A stretch of DNA of 64,000 nucleotides from Sciscionella sediminilitoris (GTDB lineage Bacteria > Actinomycetota > Actinomycetes > Mycobacteriales > Pseudonocardiaceae): contig NZ_JALM01000081.1 in assembly GCF_000737195.2 (NCBI RefSeq), positions 62,001 to 126,000 of the forward strand, in the 5' to 3' direction. Each line of letters opens with the position of its first letter. Position 1 is the first letter of the stretch. Shown here piece after piece: positions 43,821-52,430 of this stretch. The notes under the pieces were generated by a model that did no database searches, was not told where the DNA came from, and saw only the letters and a list, made by a program, of their open reading frames with translations. Made by a program: the position numbers and the translations under genes.

Positions 43821-44407
43821 GCACCTACACCATCCCCAATGTCATCACCCGGGGCGCGGGTGGCGAGCGGATCACCGATATCTACTCGCACCTGCTCTCG
43901 GCGCGCATCGTCTACCTCGGCACCGCGATCGATTCCGGGGTGGCGAACGCGCTGATCGCCCAGCTGCTCTATCTCGAGGAGGACAACCCGGAGCTGGAGA
44001 TCAACCTCTACATCAACTCCGAGGGCGGTGATCCTTCCGCGATGCTCGCGCTCTACGACACCATGCGTTACATCAAGGCTCCGGTGGCCACCACCTGCGT
44101 CGGTCAGGCCGTGGCGGCCAGTGCGGTACTGCTCGCGGCCGGGGAATCCGGGCACCGCCGGGTACTGCCGCACACCCGGGTGGTGCTCCACCAGCCCGCC
44201 GCACAGGGCCGCGGCGCGATCCCGGATCTCATCCTGCAGGCCGACGAGGTCGTGCGGGTGCGCGCGCAGATGGAGGAGATCCTTTCGGCGCACACCGGGC
44301 ACGAGATCGCCGAACTGCGCCGGGACACCGACCGGGACCGGGTCTTCGACGCGGCGGGTGCGGTCGGCTACGGCCTCGCCGACCACGTCCTGGACCATCG
44401 CCCCTGA
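43817..44407 (+). CDS. clpP: ClpP-like subunit lacking the catalytic Ser (ClpP4/ClpR-like)
   Basis: A 196-residue ClpP homologue. His125 (VVLHQP) and Asp174 (DRDRVF) are at the triad positions, but the GxAxSxG elbow reads VGQAVAASAVLL, placing Ala100 where Ser is expected; the nearest Ser (102) occupies the usual Gly position. It therefore looks catalytically dead, like ClpR subunits. Translation is coupled to the active ClpP upstream, so mixed rings of one active and one structural heptamer are likely. It ends 13 bp from the convergent popR-like gene. Confidence 0.88.
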   Translation: MSTYTIPNVITRGAGGERITDIYSHLLSARIVYLGTAIDSGVANALIAQLLYLEEDNPELEINLYINSEGGDPSAMLALYDTMRYIKAPVATTCVGQAVAASAVLLAAGESGHRRVLPHTRVVLHQPAAQGRGAIPDLILQADEVVRVRAQMEEILSAHTGHEIAELRRDTDRDRVFDAAGAVGYGLADHVLDHRP

Positions 44408-44420
44408 GCCGGGGATCGGA

Positions 44421-44783
44421 TCAGGCGGCCATGAGCACGGGGCCCGCGGGCCGGTTCGCGGGAACGGGTCCCGTGCTCCGCTGCCGATGCACGTCCCCGA
44501 CGATGCCGGTGAGCAGGCCGGTGAGGTCGATCCCGAGGGCGCCGGTGACCGCGGCGATCATCTCGCTCGAGGGCTCCTTGCGGCCGCGTTCGATCTCGGA
44601 GAGGTACTGCGGCGAGATCCCGGCACGCTCCGCGATGTCCACCAGGCGGCAGCCGTGTTCCTCCCTGGTCGCCCGGAGGCGCTGACCGAGTACCTCGCGC
44701 CACAGCGGTTCCGGCTCGTCCTCGTGCGTCCGGTCGCCCGACCGCTGGTTGCGATGCCGCTGGAACGAGAGGATGTCCGCCAT
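44421..44783 (-). CDS. popR: XRE-family regulator, PopR/ClgR-like
   Basis: A 120-residue regulator. The helix-turn-helix at about residues 30-92 reads LVDIAERAGISPQYLSEIERGRKEP, the ClgR/PopR type that activates clp genes in actinobacteria. The protein ends in Ala-Ala; in Streptomyces lividans PopR a C-terminal Ala pair is reported to be needed for its degradation by ClpP1/P2, giving feedback control. It is convergent with the clpP pair, and a PopR-like box stands before that pair. The frame stays open far upstream through the permease gene; the ATG at 44783 is the only sensible start. Confidence 0.78.
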   Translation of the reverse strand: MADILSFQRHRNQRSGDRTHEDEPEPLWREVLGQRLRATREEHGCRLVDIAERAGISPQYLSEIERGRKEPSSEMIAAVTGALGIDLTGLLTGIVGDVHRQRSTGPVPANRPAGPVLMAA

Positions 44784-44848
44784 TCCGCCATCCTGGCACC
44801 CGGAGGCCCTGCAGGGCAGTGGTTCCGCTCCCAGCGAACCGCGCGCCC

Positions 44849-46300
44849 TCACGAGCTGCCCCGTTCCCCGGGAACCGGTGCGGCGAGTCCGGGTCCGCCG
44901 TCCGCTGCCCGTCCGTTCCGGCGACCGGCCCGCCACAGTTTGACCTGGTACGCGCCCAGGATCACCGCCACGGTCAGCAGGCTCAGCAGGAACTCCGCCC
45001 GGGTGCCGGGCAGCACCGCCATGCCGAGGATCACCGCGCCCAGCGCGAGGATCGTGCACCGGCTCAGCCACGGGTAACCCCACATCCGCAACGGGATCCC
45101 GGCGCCCTCCCGTTCCAGGGCCCGGCGCATCCGCAACTGGGTCACCGCGACCATGAGGTACACGAACATCGCGATCGCGCCGTAGGAATTGACGATGAAC
45201 GGGAAGACCAGATCCGGGGAGAAATACGCGAAGATCACCGCCACGAACCCGAGGACCGTACCGGCCAGGATCGCCCTGCGCGGCACCCCACCGCGGCCGA
45301 GCCTGGTCAGCCCGCGCGGCGCGTCTCCGTTGCGGGTCAGCGCGAACAGCATCCGCGATCCGGTGTAGAGGGAGGAATTCAGGCAGGACAGCACCGCCAC
45401 CAGGATGATCGCGTTCATGATCGTCTCCCCGCCGGGGATGTGCAGCGCGCCGAGCACCGCGGCGTAGGGACTGGCGAGGGTGCCCGCCGAATCCCACGGC
45501 AGCACGGTGATCACCACGAGGATCGAGCCGACGAAGAAGGTGAGCACCCGGACGAGGATGGTGCTCATCGCACGGGAGACGGCGCGCACCGGATCGGCCG
45601 ATTCCGCGGCGGCGATGGTGACGATCTCCATGCCGCTGTAGAACGCCACGCACGGCACGATCGCGGCCACGATCGGCAGGATCCCGTTCGGGGCGAAACC
45701 GCCGTGCGCGACCAGATTCCCGAATCCGGGGCGAGCGTCCGGCCAGGCCCCGCACAGATAGAGCACACCGAGCGCCAGGAACGCGAGGATCGCGAGCACC
45801 TTGATCGAGGAGAACCAGTACTCGAATTCGCCGTACGAACGCGCGGAAACCAGATTGGTCGCGGTCAGCAGGCCCATCAGGACCAGGCAGATCAGCCACA
45901 GCGGCAGTTGCGGCAGCCAGACCTGCACGATCCGGCCGCCCGCCACCGCTTCGAGGCCGACGACGACAACGTAGAAGTACCAGTACATCCAGCCGACCGC
46001 GAACCCGGCGCGGTCGCCGAGCGCCTCGCGTGCGTGCACGTAGAACGCGCCGACGGCCGGTCTCGCCGTGGCCATCTCCGCGAGCATCCGCATGACGAGC
46101 ACCATCAGCGCGCCGGCGATGAGGAACGCGATGATGGCGGCCGGGCCGGTGTCGTGGATGACGACGCCGCTACCCGCGAACAGGCCGGCGCCGATGACGC
46201 CGCCGAGAGCGATCAGGTTGACATGGCGGCGTTTCAGGCCGCGGCGCAGTCCGCCGGATGGATCGGATCGGGGCTCGGTGTGCACGTCTCCTCCTTCCAT
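44849..46300 (-). CDS. APC-superfamily amino acid permease (AAT/GABA-permease type)
   Basis: A 483-residue carrier with about 12 membrane segments. LKRRHVNLIALGGVIGAGLFAGSG is the conserved first helix of the amino-acid transporter family, with ARPAVGAFYVHAREALG following. The pattern is closest to GABA/aromatic amino-acid permeases. It stands downstream of the RidA-lyase-reductase operon (55 bp gap) on the same strand, so it may import the substrate of the PLP lyase. Confidence 0.88.
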   Translation of the reverse strand: MEGGDVHTEPRSDPSGGLRRGLKRRHVNLIALGGVIGAGLFAGSGVVIHDTGPAAIIAFLIAGALMVLVMRMLAEMATARPAVGAFYVHAREALGDRAGFAVGWMYWYFYVVVVGLEAVAGGRIVQVWLPQLPLWLICLVLMGLLTATNLVSARSYGEFEYWFSSIKVLAILAFLALGVLYLCGAWPDARPGFGNLVAHGGFAPNGILPIVAAIVPCVAFYSGMEIVTIAAAESADPVRAVSRAMSTILVRVLTFFVGSILVVITVLPWDSAGTLASPYAAVLGALHIPGGETIMNAIILVAVLSCLNSSLYTGSRMLFALTRNGDAPRGLTRLGRGGVPRRAILAGTVLGFVAVIFAYFSPDLVFPFIVNSYGAIAMFVYLMVAVTQLRMRRALEREGAGIPLRMWGYPWLSRCTILALGAVILGMAVLPGTRAEFLLSLLTVAVILGAYQVKLWRAGRRNGRAADGGPGLAAPVPGERGSS

Positions 46301-46354
46301 CGCGCGTGCCCGGGTGGCTCGCGCGGGGACACGTGGGGATGAGCGAATGACCGG

Positions 46355-47332
46355 TCAGGGAGTGACGACCACCTTTCCCGCGCCCGCACGGCCGTGGGAC
46401 CGCCAGGCCTGGACGGCCTCGTCCAGGCCGAAGCTGGTCACCGGAAGGCCGACCGTGCCGGTGAGCGCCGCGGCGCAGAGTGCCCCGTATCCGGCCCTGC
46501 GGACCGCGGCTGGGGTGGCGAGGATGCTGAAGCCACGGATGTCGAGCTGTTTGCCGCGCAGCGCCGCGCTCGTCAGGCTGCTCTCCGGCCCGGCGGACTG
46601 GCCGAGCTGGACCAGCCGGGCGCCCGGGGCAGCGGCCTGGATCGCCGCCGCTGCCGGGATTCCCCAGAGCGGATCGATGATCAGGTCCGGTCCACCGCCT
46701 TCGAAGGCCGCGCGAAACCGTTCCGCGAGCACCGATTCCGCGGCCTTGTCACCGAGTTCGACCGTCTCGTCCGCACCGGTCTCGTACAGCTCGCCGAGCG
46801 TGGACCCGGTGCGCCCCGCCGCGACCACGCGGGCCGCTCCGGTGAGCCGGGCCGCCTGCAGGGCCACTCGCCCGACCGCGCCCGTGGCACCGAGCACCAG
46901 CACCCGGTCGGCAGGGCGGATCTCGCCCCGCCAGGTGGTGGCCAGCCAGCCGGTGAGCCCGGCCTGCCCGAGTGCCCCGGCCTGTGCCGGTTCCAGCCCG
47001 CTCAGGACCGGTTCCACCTGTGCATCGGAGACGAGGGCGTACTCGGCGGTCCCGCCGTCGCGCGCGGTTCCGGCACCGCCGCCGCCCGCCCAGACGGTGA
47101 TCCCGGCGGGCCACTCATCGCTTTCGAGTACTTCGCCGATCACCTCGTTGCCCGGAACGTACGGGTACGGCGGGTGCCCCGCGTAGAAGGTCCCGGCGGC
47201 CACCGCGAAGTCGATCGGGTTCAGCGGGGCGGCCAGCGTGCGGACCAGTGTCGTGCCCGGAACCCGTTGCGGCACCGGCCGTTCCGCGATCCTGGGCGGC
47301 TCGCCGGGAGCGTCGAGGAGGAGCGCTTTCAT
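46355..47332 (-). CDS. MDR-family NADPH:quinone reductase-like oxidoreductase
   Basis: A 325-residue zinc-independent medium-chain reductase. It lacks the catalytic Cys/His zinc ligands; the Rossmann motif is LGATGAVGRVALQAARL. Quinone-oxidoreductase and enoyl-reductase relatives use NADPH to reduce activated double bonds or quinones. Start overlaps the PLP lyase stop by 4 bp (ATGA). In context it may reduce the product of the lyase. Confidence 0.85.
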   Translation of the reverse strand: MKALLLDAPGEPPRIAERPVPQRVPGTTLVRTLAAPLNPIDFAVAAGTFYAGHPPYPYVPGNEVIGEVLESDEWPAGITVWAGGGGAGTARDGGTAEYALVSDAQVEPVLSGLEPAQAGALGQAGLTGWLATTWRGEIRPADRVLVLGATGAVGRVALQAARLTGAARVVAAGRTGSTLGELYETGADETVELGDKAAESVLAERFRAAFEGGGPDLIIDPLWGIPAAAAIQAAAPGARLVQLGQSAGPESSLTSAALRGKQLDIRGFSILATPAAVRRAGYGALCAAALTGTVGLPVTSFGLDEAVQAWRSHGRAGAGKVVVTP

Positions 47333-48306
47333 GTGTCGTCTCCCATCAGGATTTCGATATCGAGGTTGCCGCCACAGCTCAGTACGCCGACCCGCTCCCC
47401 TGCGGCGGGAACGTAGACACCACTGGTGAGCGCGGCCAACGCGGTCGCACCGCCGCCCTCCAGCCCGATCCGGAGCCGGTCCCAGGCCAGCCGCTGCGCC
47501 GCCCGGATGGCCTCGTCACTGACCTCGACGTGCCGCACCGCGTGCCGCCGCGCGGCACCGAAGGCGATCGAGCCGATACGCCGCGGTCCGAGGGAATCCA
47601 CCGCCGCCCCGGAAACCGCCACCTCCACCGGTGCGCCCGCGGCCAGTGCGGCGCCGAGGCACCGGCAGTTCGCGGGTTCCACCGCCACGACCCGGACCGG
47701 GGTGCCGCGCACCCAGGCCAGTGCGCCCGCGAGCAGTCCGCCCCCGCCGACCGGGACGAGCAGGGTGTCCAGTCCTTCGGTGTCCGCGCAGATCTCGGCG
47801 GTGACCGTGCCCGCCCCCGCGATCGTCAGCAGCTGGTCGAAGGGGTGCACCAGCCGCGCGTCGTGGTCCCGCGCGAACCGCCGGGCGTGGGTCAGGGACT
47901 CGTCATAGGCCTTGCCGATCACGGTCAGCTCCGCGCCGTATTCGAGCAGCCGCCGTCGTTTGACCTCCGGACAGGTACCGGGCACGAACACCGCCGCGGG
48001 CACGCCGATCTCGCGCGCCGCCCAGGCGAGTGCCTGACCGTGGTTGCCACCGCTGGCCGCACACACCCCGCCGGATGGCACCGGTTCGGCGAGCACACTG
48101 TTCAGCGCGCCGCGCGCCTTGAACGCGCCGGTGTGCTGCATCGATTCGAGCTTCAGCCAGAATTCGCCGACACCTGCCCCGAACCCGCCCGCCTCGATGT
48201 GCAGCGTCGGGGTGCGGCGGACCCGGCCGCCGAGCCGAACCCGCGCGGATTCGATGTCCTCCCGGGTGAGCACGGGGACCGTGGCGGTCCCGGGGTCAGT
48301 GTGCAT
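47329..48306 (-). CDS. PLP-dependent threonine/serine dehydratase-like lyase
   Basis: About 325 residues from the ATG at 48306. Fold type II PLP enzyme: the Schiff-base Lys is in HTGAFKARGA, the phosphate and carboxylate loop is SGGNHGQALA, and the glycine-rich phosphate cup is VGGGGLLAG. No C-terminal ACT regulatory domain, so it is like catabolic threonine dehydratase or hydroxy-aspartate/diaminopropionate-type lyases. It overlaps the RidA gene end by 11 bp. Elimination would release an enamine that RidA hydrolyses. Confidence 0.87.
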   Translation of the reverse strand: MHTDPGTATVPVLTREDIESARVRLGGRVRRTPTLHIEAGGFGAGVGEFWLKLESMQHTGAFKARGALNSVLAEPVPSGGVCAASGGNHGQALAWAAREIGVPAAVFVPGTCPEVKRRRLLEYGAELTVIGKAYDESLTHARRFARDHDARLVHPFDQLLTIAGAGTVTAEICADTEGLDTLLVPVGGGGLLAGALAWVRGTPVRVVAVEPANCRCLGAALAAGAPVEVAVSGAAVDSLGPRRIGSIAFGAARRHAVRHVEVSDEAIRAAQRLAWDRLRIGLEGGGATALAALTSGVYVPAAGERVGVLSCGGNLDIEILMGDDT

Positions 48307-48685
48307 CGGCGGCGACCGCCTGGATCTCGATCTTCGCCCCGAACGGCAGCGCACCCGCCTGGAAGGTGAACCGCGCCGGTGCCCCGGCGACGTCCGGGAA
48401 CTGTTCGCGCCACCAGGCGTTCACGGCGGCGTAGTCCTCGATATCGGCGAGCACGATCTGCACGAACACGATCGCCGCCGCGGAGTGCCCCGCGGCCCCG
48501 GCGATGGCGAGGATGTTGGCCCAGGCCCGGTCGGCCTCCTCGGTCAAGGTGCCCGCGATGTAGCGGCCGTCCGCGTCGAGTGCGGGCATCCCGCTGATGA
48601 AGCAGGTCGTGCCGGACTGCACGGCGAGGCTGAACGGGAATCCGCTCGGCAGACCGGTCCCGCTCGTGGTGCGGGTGATGGCCAT
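48296..48685 (-). CDS. RidA family enamine/imine deaminase
   Basis: A 129-residue RidA (YjgF/UK114) protein, start at 48685 fixed by AAGGAGGG. The Arg of APARFTF matches the catalytic Arg of RidA, and GAKIEIQAVA is the end of the family signature. RidA proteins hydrolyse reactive enamines such as 2-aminoacrylate. First gene of the operon with the PLP lyase and reductase; divergent from a LysR gene. Confidence 0.88.
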   Translation of the reverse strand: MAITRTTSGTGLPSGFPFSLAVQSGTTCFISGMPALDADGRYIAGTLTEEADRAWANILAIAGAAGHSAAAIVFVQIVLADIEDYAAVNAWWREQFPDVAGAPARFTFQAGALPFGAKIEIQAVAADAH

Positions 48686-48791
48686 GAACCCTCCTTGGGT
48701 CGGTCGGTGTTTTCGGACAGCTACCAATGTGGCCGCCGGACACCTCGAGGTCTATTGAAGACTTTTGAGCTAATGCGTAAGGTCTGCTGAT

Positions 48792-49715
48792 GTGTTCGAG
48801 ATTCGGCGACTGCAGATGCTCGCGGAGCTGCAACGGCTCGGCACGATGGCCGCGGTCGCCACGGAGCTGCACCTGACCGCGCCCGCCGTGTCGATGCAGA
48901 TCGCCGCGCTGGAGCGGGAGGTCGGCCTCCGGCTCACCGAACGACAGGGCAGGCGGGTGGTACTCACCCCGGCCGGGCAGGTGCTCGCCCAGCACGGGCG
49001 GGACATCGCCGACCTGGTCAGCGTCGCCGAGATGGAGGTCGAGACGCTGCGCGAGGGCACATCCGGCACCTACCGGATCGCCGCCTTCCCCAGTGCGGCG
49101 CGCTCCTATGTGGCGCAGACCTGGCGCCAGCTGCGCGAGGATGCCGGGGCGGGGCCCGAGCTGCGGCTGCGCGAGCTCGAACCGCAGGCCGCCACCGCCG
49201 CGTTGGCCTCGGGCGAGACGGATATCGCGATCACGCACGCCTATTCCAACGCCCCCGCGGACTCGGCGCCCGGTCTGATGGTCACCGCGCTGACCACCGA
49301 GGAGGTACTGCTGGCCACCACGGCCGATTCCGGACCGGCGGGGCCCGCCCGGCTGGATGAGCACGCCAAGAGCGACTGGGTGGTTCCGCAGTCCGATCTG
49401 GCCTGCGCGGAGATGGTCCGGCGCGCCTGCGGGAGCGCGGGTTTCGAACCGGTGGTCGTCGCCGAGGCCACCGACTTCGCCGTGCAGCTCGGGCTGGTGG
49501 CCGCGGGCCTCTGCGTCGCGCTGGTCCCCCGCCTCGCCGCGGATTCGGTGCCCCGGGGAGTGCGGCTGCGCGCGCTGGAGCAGCCCGTCCGGCGGCACCA
49601 CTTCGCGGTCACCCGCCGGTCCTCGCGCGGTGATCCGGGCATCGGCCGGGTACTCGAGCTGCTCGAGCGCAATGCGGACGGCCTGGCCAGGGAACACCCC
49701 GACGCCCGGCGCTGA
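48792..49715 (+). CDS. LysR family transcriptional regulator
   Basis: A 307-residue LysR protein, GTG start. Residues 1-60 are the winged helix ([22 protein letters not shown]), the rest the periplasmic-binding-like sensor. Divergent from RidA by about 106 bp, so it should regulate the RidA-lyase-reductase operon with an amino-acid-derived effector. Confidence 0.9.
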   Translation: MFEIRRLQMLAELQRLGTMAAVATELHLTAPAVSMQIAALEREVGLRLTERQGRRVVLTPAGQVLAQHGRDIADLVSVAEMEVETLREGTSGTYRIAAFPSAARSYVAQTWRQLREDAGAGPELRLRELEPQAATAALASGETDIAITHAYSNAPADSAPGLMVTALTTEEVLLATTADSGPAGPARLDEHAKSDWVVPQSDLACAEMVRRACGSAGFEPVVVAEATDFAVQLGLVAAGLCVALVPRLAADSVPRGVRLRALEQPVRRHHFAVTRRSSRGDPGIGRVLELLERNADGLAREHPDARR

Positions 49716-49758
49716 ACCGGCCGGGAATAGTAGCGGCCCGGAGCGTGTTGGCCACGGC

Positions 49759-50190
49759 ATGTCAGACGAAACCGTTGAGCTGAGCCCCACGGACTGGGTA
49801 CAGGACCAGACGAAGAAGATCCTCGAGACCGGAACCACCGAGGGAATCGAGATCCTCGGATCCCCGATCGTGCTGCTGACGCTGCGCGGCGCGAAGTCCG
49901 GCAAGCTGCGCTACACGCCGCTGATGCGGGTGGAGCACGAGGGCAAGTACGCGGCCGTCGCCTCCAAGGGCGGTGCCCCGGAACACCCCACCTGGTACTA
50001 CAACATCAAGGCGCATCCCGAGTTCCCGCTGCAGGACGGCACCGTGACGCGGACCTACGTGGCGCGCGAGATCGAGGGCGCCGAATACGACGAGTGGTGG
50101 GAGCGCGCGGTCGCCGCCTACCCGTCCTACGCCGACTACCGCAAGAAGACCGACCGGCGTATCCCGGTGTTCCTGCTCGAACCGAAGTGA
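49759..50190 (+). CDS. F420-dependent nitroreductase family protein (Ddn-like)
   Basis: A 143-residue split-barrel flavin/deazaflavin protein. [23 protein letters not shown] and the later [11 protein letters not shown] with [19 protein letters not shown] are diagnostic of the Ddn family (FDOR-A), which use F420H2 to reduce quinones or nitro groups. This supports an F420-producing actinomycete. It stands alone, convergent with the MATE gene. Confidence 0.9.
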   Translation: MSDETVELSPTDWVQDQTKKILETGTTEGIEILGSPIVLLTLRGAKSGKLRYTPLMRVEHEGKYAAVASKGGAPEHPTWYYNIKAHPEFPLQDGTVTRTYVAREIEGAEYDEWWERAVAAYPSYADYRKKTDRRIPVFLLEPK

Positions 50191-50228
50191 TCCTCCCGGT
50201 CGGCGGCGGAGGTCCCGCCGCCGACCGG

Positions 50229-51605
50229 CTACCGTTGCGGGACCTCCGCCCGGGTGAACCGCACGAGCAGCTGTACCGCGGTGGCCCCGAATCCGAGGCA
50301 GAGCCCCACCCAGACCCCGGCTGCCGCCCAGCCGAACACATAGGCGCACAGCAGCATCCCCGGCACCCCCACGCCCCAGTAGCCGACCAGGCTGCTGCGG
50401 AATCCGGCCTTGGTGTCGTCGAGCCCGCGCATCAACCCGACCGCGATGTTCTGCCCGCCCTTGGTGATCTGCTGGATGATGCCGAGCAGCAGCAGGGTCG
50501 TCGCCGTGCCGAACACGACGGTGTCGTTCGAGCCGAGGAACAGGCCGAGCACCGATCGCGGGGCGAGCAGGTAGACCGCGGCGAGCACCAGCTGCAGTGC
50601 CCCGGCGAGCGCGAAGGCCCGGTACGCGATCCGGCGGGGCTCCGCCCGGTCGCCACGCCCGACCGAACGGCTGACCAGGATCGAGGCGCCCTGGGAGATC
50701 CCGATGCTGAACTGGTACACGATGTAGGTGATCTGGTTGACCAGGTTGTGCGCGGCCAGTGCGACCGGTCCGAAGTTCCCCATCACCAGGGTGGCCACCG
50801 AGGTGATGCCCGCCTCGGAACCATAGGTGAGACAGGCCGGGGTGCCGAGCCGGACGATCTCGGCCACCCGCTGCCGCTCGGCGCGCCAGCCGCGCAGCGA
50901 GAGCGCGGGCCTCAGGTGCGGATCGCGGCGCACGATCAGCAGGTAGGCCAGGAAACTCAGCAACTGGACCAGCGCGGTGGCCAGGCCGATCCCGGTCACC
51001 CCGATGATGGGGAGGCCGAGCCAGCCGTAGAGGAAACCGCCGTCCAGGACCAGGTTCACCCCGATCGAGGCGATCGTGACCCCGAGCAGCGAACCGGCCC
51101 GGTGCATGCCGACCGCGAACTGCCGCAGCACCTGCAGCCACAGCATCGGGATCAGCCCGGGTGCCAGGGCGGCCATCATCGGGAACGCGACCGCCACCAC
51201 ATCCGCGGACTGGCCGAACCACGGCAGGACACAGCCGATCCCGATGACCGCCCCGGCGGCCAGTGCACCGACCACCGTGGCCACCGCGAACGAGGCCCGC
51301 ACCACGCCGCGGACCTCCTCGTGCACCGCCCGCTCCCCGTTCGCAGCACCGGATTCGTGCCTGCCGAGCGTCCCGGCGACGAGATTGCCCGCCGGGGTGA
51401 CCATGCCGACCGTCATGGTGCGGATCTGGTTGTAGAGCAGCGCGGCCAGTCCGCCCGCGGCGACCGCCCTGACCCCGAGTGTGCCCATCATGGCGATATC
51501 GGTGGTGGTCAGGGCGACCTGGGCCAGCTGCACCCCGGTCAGCCGGGTGCCGAGCGCGAGCAACGGGCGGAATCCGTTGCGTGGCGCGGTTTCCGTCACG
51601 GTCAC
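50229..51605 (-). CDS. MATE family efflux transporter
   Basis: About 458 residues from the GTG at 51605 (GGGAG upstream), 5 bp after the stop of the preceding methyltransferase. Two sets of six membrane helices with the MATE pattern (LTGVQLAQVALTTTDIAMMG, later SIGISQGASILVSRSVGRGD). It would export a small molecule with Na+ or H+. Last gene of the FecCD-methyltransferase operon, so it may export the metal ligand or drug made or handled there. Confidence 0.88.
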   Translation of the reverse strand: MTVTETAPRNGFRPLLALGTRLTGVQLAQVALTTTDIAMMGTLGVRAVAAGGLAALLYNQIRTMTVGMVTPAGNLVAGTLGRHESGAANGERAVHEEVRGVVRASFAVATVVGALAAGAVIGIGCVLPWFGQSADVVAVAFPMMAALAPGLIPMLWLQVLRQFAVGMHRAGSLLGVTIASIGVNLVLDGGFLYGWLGLPIIGVTGIGLATALVQLLSFLAYLLIVRRDPHLRPALSLRGWRAERQRVAEIVRLGTPACLTYGSEAGITSVATLVMGNFGPVALAAHNLVNQITYIVYQFSIGISQGASILVSRSVGRGDRAEPRRIAYRAFALAGALQLVLAAVYLLAPRSVLGLFLGSNDTVVFGTATTLLLLGIIQQITKGGQNIAVGLMRGLDDTKAGFRSSLVGYWGVGVPGMLLCAYVFGWAAAGVWVGLCLGFGATAVQLLVRFTRAEVPQR

Positions 51606-51609
51606 GCCG

Positions 51610-52398
51610 TCACTCCCCAGGTGGCGGGACCGCCCGGCCGGTCGCGCCGCCGTAGATCGCGGTGACATACAGCATCGATCCCTCGAGCTCGGTCGGTGTC
51701 ATCTCGGTGTTGTCGTACATCTCGATGTCACGAAAACCGTGCGAGGTGAGATAGCGCTCCAGCTCCATCGGGAACAACAACCGGTAGCGCGCCAGGTCCT
51801 CCTCGGTCGCCCCTTCCGGCAACGACCAGGTCCGGTGCCTGGTCAGGATCTGGTTGCGGCGGTCCACCGTGAACGAGGCCTGACCGGTCGCCTTGAAACC
51901 CTCCAGATCGATGGAGAAATCCCTGCGCGAACCCAGACCGTGCAAATCCCCGATGGGATTGTGCGTGTCGAACACCAGCAACGTCCCGGGTTTCGCGTGC
52001 GCTTCGAAGGTGCCCATCGCCTTGGCGATATCGCTGCAGGAGTGCACATTCTCGATCACCCAGCCGAGACAGGTGATCACATCGAACCTGCCGCCCACCC
52101 GCACATCCCGGATGTCCCCCACCTCGAACCGCATGTCCGGGTACTGCTCCCGGGCGTAGGAAACCATCGCCTCCTGATAATCCACACCGGTGCAGTCATA
52201 ACCCTGATCCCGCAGATACGCGAGCTTGAAAGCCGTCCCGCAGCCGATATCGAGAATCGAACTCGGCGGCTCCTTGCCATTGCGCACCAGCAGGGCATGA
52301 CACATCTTCTTCAGCTGGTCACCCGTCTCCGCGTAGCGGAACACATAATCGTAGAGTTCGGGATTCCGATAGAGATAATTCGTGAGTTTCGGGTCCAC
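51610..52398 (-). CDS. Class I SAM-dependent methyltransferase, atypically low GC
   Basis: A 262-residue methyltransferase (GTG start). Motif I is ILDIGCGTAFKLAYL, the strand-2 acid is in CTGVDYQEAM, and ITCLGWVIENVHS is motif II. Its codon use is clearly less GC-rich than the flanking genes (for example AAT, TAT, GAA), suggesting later acquisition. No substrate is assignable; the N-terminal LYRNPELYDYVF is seen in natural-product N/C-methyltransferases. Sits between methyltransferase 2 and the MATE exporter. Confidence 0.82.
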   Translation of the reverse strand: MDPKLTNYLYRNPELYDYVFRYAETGDQLKKMCHALLVRNGKEPPSSILDIGCGTAFKLAYLRDQGYDCTGVDYQEAMVSYAREQYPDMRFEVGDIRDVRVGGRFDVITCLGWVIENVHSCSDIAKAMGTFEAHAKPGTLLVFDTHNPIGDLHGLGSRRDFSIDLEGFKATGQASFTVDRRNQILTRHRTWSLPEGATEEDLARYRLLFPMELERYLTSHGFRDIEMYDNTEMTPTELEGSMLYVTAIYGGATGRAVPPPGE

Positions 52399-52430
52399 GC
52401 CTGATTCCCTCGGTGTCGGTGAGCCGGACG

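Noticed and set aside
44784-45899. Extension making the XRE regulator a 492-residue protein
   Set aside because: It runs antisense-like through the permease in another frame of the same strand and is low-complexity; the 120-residue form fits PopR/ClgR.
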